Source: Cordylochernes scorpioides (taxonomy: Eukaryota; Arthropoda; Arachnida; Pseudoscorpiones; Chernetidae). From it: a stretch of 64,000 bases of DNA. Position 1 is the first letter of the stretch. Every line of letters begins with the position of its first letter. This document shows, piece by piece, positions 41,152 to 52,868 of the stretch. The notes under the pieces were generated by a model. That model searched no databases and was not told the origin of the DNA. It saw nothing but the letters and a program-made list of their open reading frames with translations. The translations under genes and the position numbers were made by a program. The stretch lies in contig CP092880.1 of NCBI GenBank assembly GCA_030710605.1, forward strand, positions 25,672,603-25,736,602, in the 5' to 3' direction.

Positions 41152-44100
41152 CTATCTATTACTAAAAAACATTCTACAAAATCTATTAAAATTTATATAC
41201 ATATATCTATTATTAACTATTTGATTTAGACAATTTATATTTATTTGATTTTTGACTCTCAAGTCCTCTACAAGTCGACAGTCCGTTAGAATATGTACAG
41301 GATTTTCTTCTTCTGCACCACATGAGCATTTAGGCGAATCCGTCTTTCTGACTTTGTACAAATATGATCTAAAGTTACCGTGTCCAGTAAAAAATTGGAC
41401 ACTGTAAAAATTTGGCTTGACATATTTGGGTATTTGGGAATCAGTGAAGAAGGACTTGAAAATGTTATTTGTCTTCTCATAGTATTTCTGCAATTTTTCC
41501 CTTATATAATTAGAAATTATATTCCTACTTGAAGAGTCAAATCGGTTGTAATTTATTTCGGTTTTCAACATGTTAGATTCAATATAATCAGTAAGTTTGG
41601 GGACTTGTGCAAGTATATGTGTACAATCCGATGATGTTGTACTGTAGGCCTGTATACAATGTTTTAATATACTATATTGAAGAGAATTTAGTTTGTCCTT
41701 AGACTTTTTGTTTATGAATGGATATCATATTGGGTAACCATAAGTAATTGTACTTCGATATAATGTCTTATACAATATCAGTCTTCGTCTAAAGTCTAGA
41801 CCCCATGCTTTCTTTGTCAGGCCAAATAGGTATCCACTAGCTCTAGTTACTTTTATGATCATTTCATTAATGTGAGGCGTAAAGTCCAGTTTGCTTCTGA
41901 CACGGTGATTTTTAATAGTCACTCCTAGGATCTTAAGTTCTTCAACCGGTTTAATTAACTTGCTACCTGAGACTATTATATCGCTATTGCATTTATATAA
42001 ATATAATATTTTTGTTTTTTCATCTGACAATTTTAATTTACGACTTTCACACCACTTATTGATTTTTCTTAATACATTATCTATTGTCTTTCTTAGTTGT
42101 TCAGGAGTTTTATTCCAACATATTAGCGTAATATCATCTGCATATCCTATTGTTTCACAATTATCATCCAGATTATTATTCAGTATCTCATTAATAAGAA
42201 TATTCCATAATGTGGGAGACAGTGGTCCTCCCTGTGGACATCCTTTACTTAGTTTCTTATTAATTTCAGTTGAGGAATATCTAAATCTTATTCTTCTGTT
42301 ATCAAAGTATGATTGTAGAAGTTTTATCATTGAAGCCTGCACACCATCTTCATCTAGTCTTTTCATCAAGGCCGGCCACCATGCATTATCAAACGCTGCA
42401 CTAGTATCCACTGCAATTATTGCTGCATATTATCTTGTTTTATGTTCTAACGCAATTTTATAATTTCAGTTAGTGCAGTAATAGTAGATTTCGATCTTCT
42501 AAAGCCATGTTGTCGATCACTTAGTAAATTAAAATCTTCATAATATTTTATTATTCTATTATTAATTATTTTTTCAAATATTTTAGAAATGTTGGAATTA
42601 AGACATAAAGGTCTATAATTTTTAAAGTTATTAAAATCAGTTTTTCCAGGTTTCGGAATAATTATTGCCTCTGCTCTTTTCCATTCAGCAGGATAGTATT
42701 GTAGGTCTAAACATTTTTGAAATAGTTTCACCAATATAGGAGCTATAAATTGTTTAGTGTGCCTTATCATGTTGTTAGAGATGTTGTCTATTCCGGGAGA
42801 TTTCTTTGGATTTAATTTGTCAATTAAGTCGTTAACCTCAGTAATCATAACCATCGGTTTTTCTTTATTGAGTAGTTTTAAATTATAATTTCTTATACTT
42901 TTATGGATGTTTGTATCTTCTTCGCATTTATCATCTGGAAATAAGTTATTCAATAATTCCTCACCCTTCTGCAAACATTCCATATCAGTATTACCCTCCA
43001 AAATTTGCATATTTCTCTTCCGCTTAGATACACTTTTGATGTTTTTGTACACCTTATATAAGTTTCCATAAGGGTTGTTCGACTTGTTTTCCTCCAGAAA
43101 AATTCTCCATGATGCTTTCCTAGCTTTTTCTATTTCCCGTAAATACTTATTTCGTATGCTTTTATAGTATTGTTTAATATGATTAGGGCAATTTTTGTTT
43201 CTATAGTAACGGTTTCTAAGATAATGACAGTGATCCTTTAGAAGCTGTAAATTCGTATTCCACCACTTATTACTAAAATTATTTTTGGTTGTCATATTAT
43301 TATTTACTTTAAGTGAATTATGTGCTGCCTCAATCAGTATGTTCGTAAGTTCTTTTACCGTTTGATCAATCATTTCTGGTGTATACACTATGTCTAGTAA
43401 GTTTTCAATTTTTTCTCGTTCAGTACTGTTAATTCTCTGACTAAAACTTAACCAGTTCGCAGTTTTCTCATTAAATTTCCAAGTGGAATAATATTTTTCT
43501 GAACTAAATTGTTCGTTTGTATGTATTTCAAAAGATATAGCTACATGATCTGAAATTTGCGATATCTGCTGTGTCTTCCAATTTCTGATCGCCGCAATTG
43601 CTTGTTTATTTGTTAGTGTGAGATCAATCACACTTGCATCACGACACGTGAAAGTTTTACTATTATGGATAATTAAGTTTATTTCATCTATGATAGGGAT
43701 CAGTCTATGTCCATTATAATTTTTCCTGATATCATACCATAACGGAGCTCTGGCATTGAAATCGCCGCAAATTATCACCGGTATATGTAAATTTGTATTA
43801 ATTAACTTCTTCATAAATTCCTCGTGCTCACTTTTCATTGAATTCGGATGTATATAAATATTGGAAAGATATATTTTCTTACTTTTTGTTTGTATGGTTA
43901 TAGTTGTAGCAAATGAGTTAGTGAATTCTGTACTTAATTGAATTTTTAAGCTGCTATTTCTTACAATTATTGCCGTATTTATATTGGGACTGTTCATCAA
44001 TTGATATTTTGTACAAGGTCCTGGAAATATTACCTCCTCGTTGATTATATAAGGTTCTTGTATCATTACTATATCTGCGTTTCTAATTTCATCAGATGCA

Positions 44101-44186
44101 CAAAGCTCATTTAAGCAATTTTTGCTTTTTCTGGTATTTTGTTGAATTATTTTGATTTTGTCAATATATAGTTTTCGCCCCATCAT
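41152..44186 (-). pseudogene. R1-like LINE ORF2 (endonuclease, RT, CCHC)
   Basis: Starts MMGRKLYIDKIKIIQQNTRK (44186). AP endonuclease: IQEPY, VIICGDFNARAPLWY, IDLTLTN, ISDHVAISF (44060-43540). RT: NYRPLCLNSNISKIFEKIIN, LSDRQHGFRRSKSTITAL, a frameshift and TAA near 42440-42430, then VDTSAAFDNAWW, SKGCPQGGPLSPTLWNILIN, catalytic GYADDITLICW (about 42130). A stop at 41725 precedes the C-terminal segment (41571-41152) with CSCGAEEENPVHILTDC. The order endonuclease, RT, CCHC without RNase H fits the R1 group. Target-site choice cannot be inferred. Confidence 0.88.
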
Positions 44187-44198
44187 TCTGGAAGTTTA

Positions 44199-45286
44199 TT
44201 ATTGGCCCGCATCTTCTGTATGTGTAGAATAGTCTGTTCTTTGTATTATGATTTGCATTTCTTTTTTATAGATTGGGCAGTCTTGACTATTCGGTTTATG
44301 CTCCAAATCTCTATTTCTAAAATGTGGATGTTTGACGCAGTTGCAGCATTTAATTGTAGTCGAGCATTCGTGTTCTCCCTCTTTTTCACATTTAATACAT
44401 TTTTTGGGATTGGGACAGTTATTCCTCTTATGATTAGGATTAAATAAAAACAGTTCTGACATTGATTCACTAATATTTTATCTTTAATATCGCATCGTTG
44501 AATATCCGTGTAAATTTTCCCATTTCTCTTCATAATTTGGTAGACTCTAGGTGAAACCCTCAGTACTACATCTTGCTCTGGTCTATTGGTTTTCATTGGA
44601 AATAGCACTTTGATCTCTTCACTGAGTTGAGAAAGTTCAGGGTTCATTTCACATAACGTTGTCGATAAATTAGCTAAGTTGGTCATCTTGTTGACTGATT
44701 TTATGACTATGTTTGGATCTCTTAGTTTTGGCTTGTATATTTTACTGCATTGGTTTAGATCATCTTGCTTAGTAAAACTTGCTATCATTCGATCTATATC
44801 TTGATCTTTAGGCAATTTTATTACTGTACCTTTCCTAGTATTAAATATCTTGCTAATCCTAATTTTATTTCCCTCCTGTCGTAAATATTTTATACTATCA
44901 TTCACCTTTTGTTGTACCTGTGAGATGTTTTGACCTTCATTGGCAGTTATTATGATAGTTTGTTCCTCAGTAATTTGCTTATCTTTTTGAATAAATTTAT
45001 CTTCCCCATATTTTACCACCTCTGCATACGAGTCCTTGTTTCTGCTTTGTTTTACTATTTGGGATAAATCGTTTCTAATGTCGGTATAATTTTTCTGCAT
45101 ACATTCCCCAATTCCATTTAAACTCTGTTCTAGTTTCACTAATTCTATTACACTATCCTTTAGCTGTTTTGTTGTACTTTTTACATATTCAATATCTTGT
45201 TTATTCAACGTTTTTTGATTGTTATCAAATTTGTCAACAAAATATTTACATAATTCATCCAACCTGTCTAATATTAATGCATTCAT
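44199..45286 (-). pseudogene. R1-like LINE ORF1 (gag-like)
   Basis: Starts MNALILDRLDELCKYFVDKF (45286): coiled-coil-like N-terminus, then a folded region IVIKSVNKMTNLANL, VLRVSPRVYQIMKRNGKIY. A T-run indel near 44450 moves the zinc part (CQNC..., NCPNPKKCIKCEKEGEHEC, CCNC) to the adjacent frame, which ends at 44199, 13 bp before ORF2. It would coat the LINE RNA. Confidence 0.8.
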
Positions 45287-45526
45287 TGTTTTGCATACCT
45301 ATTGACAGCGTAAAATTTTAATGAATTATTAGCGTTATTTAAAGTGTTTAATTCAATCCAAAAGATTTAGCAATATTAATATATAACCTAAAAATTTAAA
45401 ATGTTTAAATAAAAACTGTATTTAAATTATTTCAAAATATGTAATATAACAAAGAGTTAAATCAAATTTAAAGTATATTTACCGGAAAATGCGGAGCGAT
45501 TTCTATGCTGACCTCGACTCGACTCG

Positions 45527-46571
45527 TCAAAACGGCTCGATACAAAAGAAACAGAAGAATATTTCGCACGTACTATTTCTCAAGAATGTGAGGGGCGTTA
45601 CCAGGTTGCCTTTCCTTTGATTCGTGAAATAGAAGTGCTAACGGACAATAGAGATGTTGCTAAAAAACGACTAGCTAAACCTGAGGAGACATCTTGAGAA
45701 TACCGGAAATTTGACAGAATATGAAGATATTCTCGAAAAGTGGCTAAGAAGTAAAATGATAGAAATGGTTACAGACAATAAACGTGAAGACGTGCACTAT
45801 TTGCCACATCGACCAGTTTTTAAAGAGAATAGTCTAATCACCAAAATAAGACCAGTTTTTGATGCTTCAGCCAGGAAGAAGAGAATCACTGAATGATTGT
45901 TTGGAAAGAGGTCTGAATATAATAGAAACCATCCCAAGAATTTTGAATAGATTTAGAAAGAACGAGATACGAGTCTCCTCAGATATAGAGAAGGCCTTTC
46001 TTCAAATTGGGATTAGGAAGGAAGACAGAGATTATCTAAGATTTCCCTGGTATGACAAAGAGGGGAGAGTGATGGTTTTACGTCATGCGAGAGTTGTCTT
46101 CGGAATCACGACGAGTCCATATCTCCTGCTTGCCACACTGTCTCACCACTTGAACAAGGCTCCTGAACCCTGGCAAGAGACAGCTGAATTGTTGAAAGAA
46201 TCTTTGTACATCGATAACTGTGTGACTAGTTTCTCAGAAGTCACTGATATGGATAATTTTGTGGACGAAGTACACAGATTGTTGGCTTCTGCTCATTTCA
46301 ACTCGCGTGATTGGACAAGCAATCTTAACAGTACTATGTGTGATGGTCCAAGGTCTGATAGAGGAAGGTTGTTGGGCATGGTATGGAATCAAGAAGAGAA
46401 CACTTTGGCTTGTTCTCCGGAGAATTTGGAAATACAGGGGCCAATAATCAAAAGAAAGGTACTCTCCTTGGCAAGCTGTATATTCGATCTGGTAGGCTTC
46501 ATTTGTCCGGTGACCCTCGTTCCGAGACTTATCCTGCAGGAAACCTTTGCTGTTGAAATTGTCGTGGGATG
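45527..46571 (+). pseudogene. BEL3 reverse transcriptase
   Basis: Resumes after the LINE with DTKETEEYFARTISQ and GRYQVAFPL, a stop near 45695, EYEDILEKWLRSKMIEM, HYLPHRPVFKE, IRPVFDASARK, a frameshift near 45880, SLNDCLERGLNIIETIP, VSSDIEKAFLQIGIRKEDRD, RFPWYD, RVVFGITTSPYLLLATL, and SLYIDNCVTS at the catalytic strand (family YVDD; here YIDN, the second Asp lost). Ends with FDLVGFICPVTLVPRLILQE. Confidence 0.85.
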
Positions 46572-47250
46572 AGCCTCTGCCTGAGAACTTGTCTCGCGAG
46601 TTTTTGAGGTGGCTGGCCAAATTGGAGTCTCTGACATCTATTGCTGTACCGAAATGGCTTTGCTATAGAGAAGAACACCGGCTTTGAACTACTCTTCATG
46701 TGTTTTGTGATGTCTCTAAGGCCTCTTACGCCACTTGTATTTTTTTACGCATCGAAAGCGAACAGGAAGTAACGTGTCAACTAATACAGACTCGGTCGAT
46801 AGTATCTCCTTGGAAGGGGACTACCATTTTTCGTTTAGAGCTGTTGGCATGCTTGATTGGGGCCCGCTTGATGAACAACGTTGTGAGGGACCTATATTTT
46901 GAAGACATAGAGCGATTTTATTGGACAGATTCCATTAATGCACTCCATTGGATCAAAAGAAAAGATAACTGGGCGACTTTTGTAATGAATCGAGTTATGG
47001 AGATCTTATCTCTCAGTGGAACAGAGGATTGGTAGCGTGTACCAGGATGTTTTAATCAAGCGGATTTACCATCGCGGGGTTGCTTAGCCTATTCTCTAGA
47101 GAAATCGAAGTGGTGGGAGGGCCAGAGTTGGTTGAGAAGACCAAGAAAAGATTGGCGCCATATGGAAGTGTACCCTGGCCGAAGGGGAACCGTGAGGGTT
47201 GCTAAGTTGAGAACCAGCAAGGGCGACCAGATTAGGCCGGTTTAAAGGCT
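46572..47250 (+). pseudogene. BEL3 RNase H and integrase tail; integrase core missing
   Basis: RNase [68 protein letters not shown]. Within 30 codons the reading passes to [20 protein letters not shown], which is the C-terminal end of a BEL integrase, so the zinc domain and the whole DDE core are deleted. Ends near RLYNLEI. Confidence 0.8.
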
Positions 47251-47445
47251 CTACAATTTAGAGATACCCGCCGATCTGACGTGTACCTTGAGGAGTAAAC
47301 AATCAGAAGCTCACCGAGGGGGAGGCTCCCAAGAGAAACCAGTAAAGACTCCTTCGGAGATCGTCCAATCCTAGAGAGAACTGGGAGGAACGGTTGTTTC
47401 CCGACTATTGGTTGATTTTCTGTAGAGAAACTCAAGGTGGGAGTA

Positions 47446-47819
47446 TGTCGGGAAAAGAATATGTTAATCTTATCTTCTGTATAGATTTCTATCTTTGAAA
47501 CTATGAAAGTTTAATTCATTTTTTGTTGAAAATATATTTTTCATATGTAAATACTCATATGTATACATATTCGTGACTAGAAATAAAGAGAGTTGTTGTA
47601 GTTCACTGGTTGGACTCTCGTGTTGTTGCTTGGCTTGTTCGAGAGGCCGATCATTGCCAGATACCTGCCCTAGAGACAACGGAATTTCCCAGTTTTTTTT
47701 TTGGAGTCGCACTTCCCTACATAGAGATAGGTTGGTGTTCTCCTCCCCCGGGACCTGAAATAGAGACTTTGGGCGTCTGGGCAAAATAGAGCCTGGGCAC
47801 TGCGCCACTGAACGCGACA
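47446..47819 (+). repeat. BEL3 3' LTR
   Basis: 374 bp, TGTCGGGA...GCGACA with TGTC/GACA termini, preceded by the purine tract AAGGTGGGAGTA and followed by the duplicated CCTTT. Confidence 0.75.
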
Positions 47820-47976
47820 CCTTTATTAATCGAAAATTTTCCTTTTATCCGAACCTATTTCACATATATTACATACATTACACAAAAACAACAAAAATAC
47901 AGTAAATTTACATAATATCTACAATTTGGGTGCGTCTGATATTTTCTTGCAAAGAAAACGATTATAATCTTATACA
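47820..47976 (-). repeat. BEL2 3' LTR, proximal piece
   Basis: Matches 52705-52863 (ACAGTAAATTTACATAAT, CGATTATAATCTTATACA). Preceded in element orientation by a purine tract CGGGGGGAAATA (47977-47988). Confidence 0.85.
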
Positions 47977-49199
47977 TATTTCCCCCCGATTTCGGGACGA
48001 AATCCATTTTCAATTTTAATGTCCAATTTGGCAACAGGTCGAAGGTAACTTCCAGTTGATGTCTTCACTTCTGCGACACGAATGGTTTTGTCTTTTACCG
48101 GAAATACCATCTCCACAATATCAAGCGGCCAGTGTCCGCCCTTCAGACTTTCGTCCAACAACAAAATCATATCGCCAACCTGGACGACTGGAACTCGACC
48201 ATGCCATCTTGTTCTCCGCTGCAATGTGGGTAGGTATTATTTCCGCCATCGCGTCCAGAACATGTCTGTTTGTCGTTACGCCTTCCGCTAACGTTTGTCC
48301 GGCCTCAAATCGGCGTCGTCAAATTGTTCAGGTGGGTGTCCGATGCTGCTTGTACCAATTAGAAAATGCATTGGTGTAATTGCTCCCGGAGCAGCCGGAT
48401 CCAAAGGTACATCAGTAAGTGGGCGAATGTTCACTACGACTTCCAGAATTAAGGTCAACAATTCCTCATCTTTTGGACAACGATACCTCAGGATGACCAA
48501 CATCGCTGTCTTGACGGATTTCACTGAACGCTCCCAGCTCCCACCCATGTGAGGCGCTGATGGAGGGATAAAATTCCACTTGATGCCCTTGCTGTTCATA
48601 TTTTCTGTTAAAGCCTCCTGGTCGTAGTCGTCCAGTGCCTGTTGCAGCTCCTTATCAGCACCACGTAGGCTGGTGCCGTTGTCGCTGAATATCTCCCACG
48701 GTATTCCCCTTCGACAAATCATTCTCCATATCGCCATTATAAAACTGTATGTTGTTTGGGCCACTTTTAGATGAATGGCCGGTGTTGTCATGCAGGTGAA
48801 GAGAACACCATATCTCTTCTCATGGCGGCGCCCAACGGAGACCTCCATAGGAACAAAATAACCCATTCCCACAATAGAAAAGCTCTGTTGTTGAGGTTCA
48901 ACACGGTATTCAGGAAGTACGCCCATCACTGGTGTAGAAGGTTTGGCTCGTCTTATCTTGTATGAAGGGCATTCACTCCAACATCGTCTGACTGTCACTC
49001 TCAAATTCGGTATTCAAAACTGCTGGCGTATCTCGTTCCGTACAGTGTCCAGCCCCTGGTGTAGCGCCAAAACATGGTAATGATGGATAATTAACTTGGT
49101 CAAATAATGTCTTGGGTCCATAATTACAGGGGTTCTCATGTTTGCTATTCGGACGTTGGCTAGCCTAGAGTCCATACGAAGTAAGTCATTATCATCCAA
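47970..49199 (-). pseudogene. BEL2 integrase
   Basis: Minus strand pieces: zinc domain (49199-49014) HYLTKLIIHHYHVLALHQGL; core (49004-48288) with SIVGMGYFVPMEV, VLFTCMTTPAIHLKVA, PWEIFSDNGTSLRGAD and FIPPSAPHMGGSWERSVK (third catalytic Glu); C-terminal part (48224-47970) VVQVGDMILLLDES, DKTIRVAEVKTSTGSYLRPV. Where the first catalytic Asp is expected the sequence reads VGMGYF, so it is mutated. A frameshift separates core and C-terminus. Confidence 0.85.
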
Positions 49200-49324
49200 A
49201 ACTGGTGAAAGCTAAAACAGCTTGCTATTCCTTGACACTGGTAAGCCGCCTTCCAACATAGCCATCTCTTCCGGATAGAAGTCCCACTGTGACTTGCGAA
49301 AAAGTAACATTTTAGATTTTTCCA

Positions 49325-50272
49325 TCAGCGGCACGTCATTTCGACTTCTTTCCGCTTGTATTTCATCTCTATTAATTTCACAACTTGCATTGTCGCGCGA
49401 ACTGCCACCATGTATTTGGAAAAGTGTTCTATCACCGGAACTGGAATGGCTGGAACTTCCACAGTGACCCTTAAAAATTCCTTCTTTAGCTCCAGGTCAC
49501 TATGGTCCTCATCAATAGGTATTTCGAACTCTGGCAGAGTCGTACTTCTCAAAATTTCTGGACCACGCCACCATCTGTTTTCACTCGATAACTCAGTCTT
49601 CCACTCTCTTGTAGCATCATCAGCAACGTTCATTTTTGTTGTCAACCACAACCAGTCCCTGACCTCGGTCAGCTCATGTATAGCTCCAACTCGATTCCCC
49701 ATAAACTGTTGGAATTGTCCAGATTCAGACCTAATTCACTTTAACACCGTCTGCGAGTCACTCCAATATCTAACTTTTGCAAGCTTGATGTATATTTATC
49801 TCACGATGAAGTGCTCCATTCTGGAAGAAATCAAGGCAGCCTGTAGCTCTAATCTCGGAATTGAGAACGACTTCAACGGAGTAACTGTTCCCTTAGACAT
49901 CACCAGGCCACGCCATCAAGTCCAATAGTCCTCAGGTAAGCGGCGGAAATCATAGCAGCCTCAGATGCATCGGCCATAACATGAAGCTCCACATTTTCAC
50001 TATTCATGTCCACATGTGCATGGCACCTTGGGATCCATATTTCAGGTATCCTTGGTGAGTCAGCCATCCATTTCAGCCATTTTTTCATATTTCAGTTGGT
50101 ATTTCGTCATCCCATCCTATCCCGGATTTCCAAACGTGCTGTAGTAAGATTCTTGCTTTCATAGTGTAGTGCAAAATGAAGCCAAGCGGATCAAAGATTA
50201 GCATCACGGGTGTGAGCACCTCTCGTTTGGTTGGTCGATTCTTCCTGTCAGCAATTCCTTATCCAGCTCTTT
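49325..50272 (-). pseudogene. BEL2 RNase H and linker, cut by a gap
   Basis: Minus strand: at the gap edge [15 protein letters not shown], then a broken LIFDPLGF block, KKWLKWMADSPRIPEIWIPR, VELHVMADASEAAMISAAYLR (RNase H first Asp), and after more shifts NRVGAIHELTEVRDWLWLTT, NVADDATRE to the stop at 49325. The RT proper is not present; it would lie in the N run. Confidence 0.75.
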
Positions 50273-50372
50273 NNNNNNNNNNNNNNNNNNNNNNNNNNNN
50301 NNNNNNNNNNNNNNNNNNNNNNNNNNNNNNNNNNNNNNNNNNNNNNNNNNNNNNNNNNNNNNNNNNNNNNNN
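50273..50372. other. Assembly gap, 100 N
   Basis: A 100-N placeholder located where several hundred codons of BEL2 RT should be, so the true gap is probably more than 1 kb. Confidence 0.99.
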
Positions 50373-51983
50373 TCAGAATCCAATGCTCTCAATTTTGAAA
50401 TTTTCCTTCAACGGGTTATGAAGAAAGTCTTCGTCAGATACGGCAAAGGTAGAGGAATCAATTTCCCCATTTCCGGTTACGTTGCCTGTTGGACCGTGTA
50501 CCAACCACCCTAGATGGGTCTTTGTCAGAATAGGAGAATCGCCATTTTCCTCGATGACTTATCTCGTCACCGTCAGTTTAATGTGGGGTTGACCGATTAG
50601 TAATTTCGGTTTTATATTACCCATATCTGGTATATTCACCGCGTTTAGGTGATTCCACTTTTCGCACAGCTCGTCATATTTGAAAGGTTGAGCAGGCAGG
50701 CAGATATTTTGTACAGTCCGTACATTATTCATGGTGAATCTATGCCTATTCTCTACAGGACCGACCTCACAAGAAACACGTCGAGAAGTGAAATCTTCCT
50801 GCATTCTTCCGTCTGTCCATTTGAGCCGCAGGGAGTCAGTCCTCCCCCGTAGTCCAAGTTGATTCGCCAAATCCGCATCCATCATCGTCACGGAAGAGCA
50901 ATCATCAAAAATTGCACACTCCTTCCTTGACTTTCCATCCTTTTCATACAGTTGGACCATAATAACATGCAGTAGGACGGATCGTGAGCTTCCACTCAAC
51001 AGTCCACTTGTTTCTGCTGTGTCTCTGGTGTCGGCTGACAAGGTTGCCGCTGGCCTCTTCTTGCAGAAAGGGATGATGGTTCCTCTCACATCCACCAGCA
51101 ACACACACTTTCTTTTGGCGGCAGGTTTTTATTTCCTTTAGCAAGCAGGAAATGCACAGATTTCTTTGTTTGACTATCTTCCATAGGTCATCAATGTCAC
51201 TAGATTCAAATGGCTGGCAATTCCCAATGTAATGACCAGCCTCATTAAAATGCCGCGCATTTCTTGGTAGACCCTGACTCAACTGCTACTATAACGCTAT
51301 GATGCTTATTCTCCTTATCACGGCTGTTCTTGAAGTCAGGGATGGTCACCATACTGGCTGCTGCAGCTTTCATATTCATCCACTTGGAAAGGTCTTCGAA
51401 TGTAACCTCTTCTGTACCTTCTCGCATTAACACGTATTCTCCCCACTGTAACCGCAACGCGTATGGCAGCTTGTCCACCAACTCCTTCTTCAATTGCGGA
51501 TTTTGATGGCTCGGGGTGTTCAGTGCCTTTACCGTTGTCACAAAGTTATTTATGGCGTTGGCATAATCCAGGATACCAGCCAAACAACCTTCTTTCGGCG
51601 ATAGAATTCTCTTTGCCATTTCAATCAATGCCTGCACCACGTACTCAGGTTGCCCGTACCGCTGCTCTAACATCGGTATGTCACCATTTAAGAATTGGCT
51701 GGTATGACATGAGAGCACGTACCGACTTTCTTGCCTCCCCTTGCACCGCTTTCTCCAGCCTCGCCATGTTTTGAGCTGGAGAATATCCACAGTCTTTGAT
51801 CGATTGCCGATAATGATGGATGAATATTGGCCAATCAAGGGGGTTCTTAGTAAATACGGGCAGCTGACCTGCCGAACTTTGAAGCGCCATGATTTTTTCT
51901 GTATTTAGGCCTTTCTGTTTGAAGGCCTCCACCAACGCCATTGCTAATTCGTCAACACCAGAATTAGGCTCTAGATTATTCAC
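50373..51983 (-). pseudogene. BEL2 gag middle, zinc region and protease
   Basis: Minus strand from 51983: MNNLEPNSGVDELAMALVEA, DWPIFIHHYRQSI (DUF1759 region, broken near 51740), ALIEMAKRILSPKEGCLAGI, a cysteine region (51282-51080, HYIGNCQPF, CISCLLKEIKTCR), then protease (51104-50559) CAIFDDCSSVTMMDADLANQ with D-D where the family has D-S/T-G, LLIGQPH, and HLGWLVHGP at the gap. Five or more frame breaks. Confidence 0.8.
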
Positions 51984-52000
51984 GTAGCGACCGCGCTGTG

Positions 52001-52536
52001 TTAACGGACGAAATACAGGGTAGAATGCGACAACAATGGTTCCTCTGGTCTCGTCTCCTGTTCTGCTATGTATTTCATATCATTCTCGGCTTTAGCGCCT
52101 CCAGTAACTTCGTTATCGCTTCTAAGGCACTCGGAATCTTCCTCTATCAGGCTGCTCCGCAGTTCCAGTTCCTGCTGCTGCAGTGCGTTGACCCGAAGCT
52201 TCCCTTTCTCCTCTTCTATCATAGGCCTCACCATCTGAAGCTCCATTCGCTTCCTTAAACGATCTGATCGATATGATGCAGCTGACCGTTCACCTGTTCC
52301 AGTATCTTTTTCCAAATTCCCATGAGTTTCCACAAATCTGGATCCCTCTGAAACATCATCCATTGTCCTGGATAAGTGTTCTCTTTCCCTAATTGCCGCA
52401 GTTGTAGTCACAGGAATTGTCGACTGAGGCTCTGTATCTGGATATCTTACTGCCCCGATTCCCAAGTTTTTTCTAGTACTTCTGCTGATACGAGGAGTTT
52501 CCTCCAAATATTTTGACTGTGTCTCCATAGCGCTTC
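52001..52536 (-). CDS. BEL2 gag N-terminus
   Basis: The open frame to 52001 extends up to 52636, but the first 33 codons are LTR and primer site; the real start is probably the ATG of METQSKYLEETPRIS just after the primer site. A basic, glutamate-rich, partly coiled-coil domain (RKRMELQMVRPMIEEEKGKL, QQQELELRSSLIEEDSE). It ends 18 bp before the next gag piece (51983), possibly one protein with a stop. Confidence 0.6.
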
Positions 52537-52539
52537 TAT

Positions 52540-52555
52540 CCGGCTCGAGGGACCA
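52540..52555 (-). promoter_or_regulatory. BEL2 primer binding site
   Basis: Minus strand TGGTCCCTCGAGCCGG, two bases inside the 5' LTR. Confidence 0.8.
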
Positions 52556-52557
52556 CT

Positions 52558-52863
52558 TGTTGGAGCGATAAGGGCTGTCTGCCCTAGGTGCCCTTAAAAT
52601 AAGATATTGAGGGACCAGTCTCCCACGTGGAGACAATTTCTAGCTGGAGGTTCAGTAAGACGCTCGAGACCAGCCTCACTTTCATACCGATCTTTTTTAA
52701 TCAAAAAATTTACTTTTATCCTAATCTATTTTACATATCTATTTTACATATATTTCAAACATTACACAGTACAAAACAAAAATACAGTAAATTTACATAA
52801 TACCTACACTTTAGGTACGTCTGATATTTGCATGCAAAAAGAAAACGATTATAATCTTATACA
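52558..52863 (-). repeat. BEL2 5' LTR
   Basis: 306 bp, TGTTGGAGCGATAAGG...CTTATACA on the plus strand. Confidence 0.85.
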
Positions 52864-52868
52864 GCCTT

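Larger units (their letters stand above)
40892..45521 (-). mobile_element. R1-like LINE, nearly full length
   Basis: Minus strand, inserted in BEL3. The 3' end is a poly(A) (T9 at 40892-40900), the 5' end near 45521; ACTCG flanks both sides (40887-40891 and 45522-45526) as a short candidate duplication. Two ORFs: a zinc-knuckle ORF1 and an endonuclease-RT ORF2 without RNase H, ending in a CCHC motif. Three or four small lesions only, so it is relatively young. Confidence 0.85.
38804..47819 (+). mobile_element. BEL/Pao element BEL3, nested in BEL2, interrupted by R1-like LINE
   Basis: Starts TGTCGGGAAAAG and ends CGCGACA with duplication CCTTT at 38799-38803 and 47820-47824. Gag, protease, RT and RNase H are on the plus strand in several broken frames, split at 40891/45522 by a LINE. 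Most of the integrase is deleted. The 5' LTR is shortened relative to the 3' LTR. Confidence 0.82.
38660..52863 (-). mobile_element. BEL/Pao element BEL2, interrupted in its 3' LTR by BEL3
   Basis: Minus-strand BEL/Pao. The 5' LTR is 52558-52863. The 3' LTR is in two pieces, 38660-38803 and 47820-47976, separated by BEL3. Internal coding runs 52536 down to 47977: gag, protease, RT (mostly lost in a gap), RNase H, integrase. LTR ends are TG...CA. I found no matching target duplication (ATAAG versus GCCTT), so one flank may be rearranged. Confidence 0.85.

Noticed and set aside
38655..52868. Target duplication for BEL2
   Set aside because: Left ATAAG and right GCCTT do not match; I report none.
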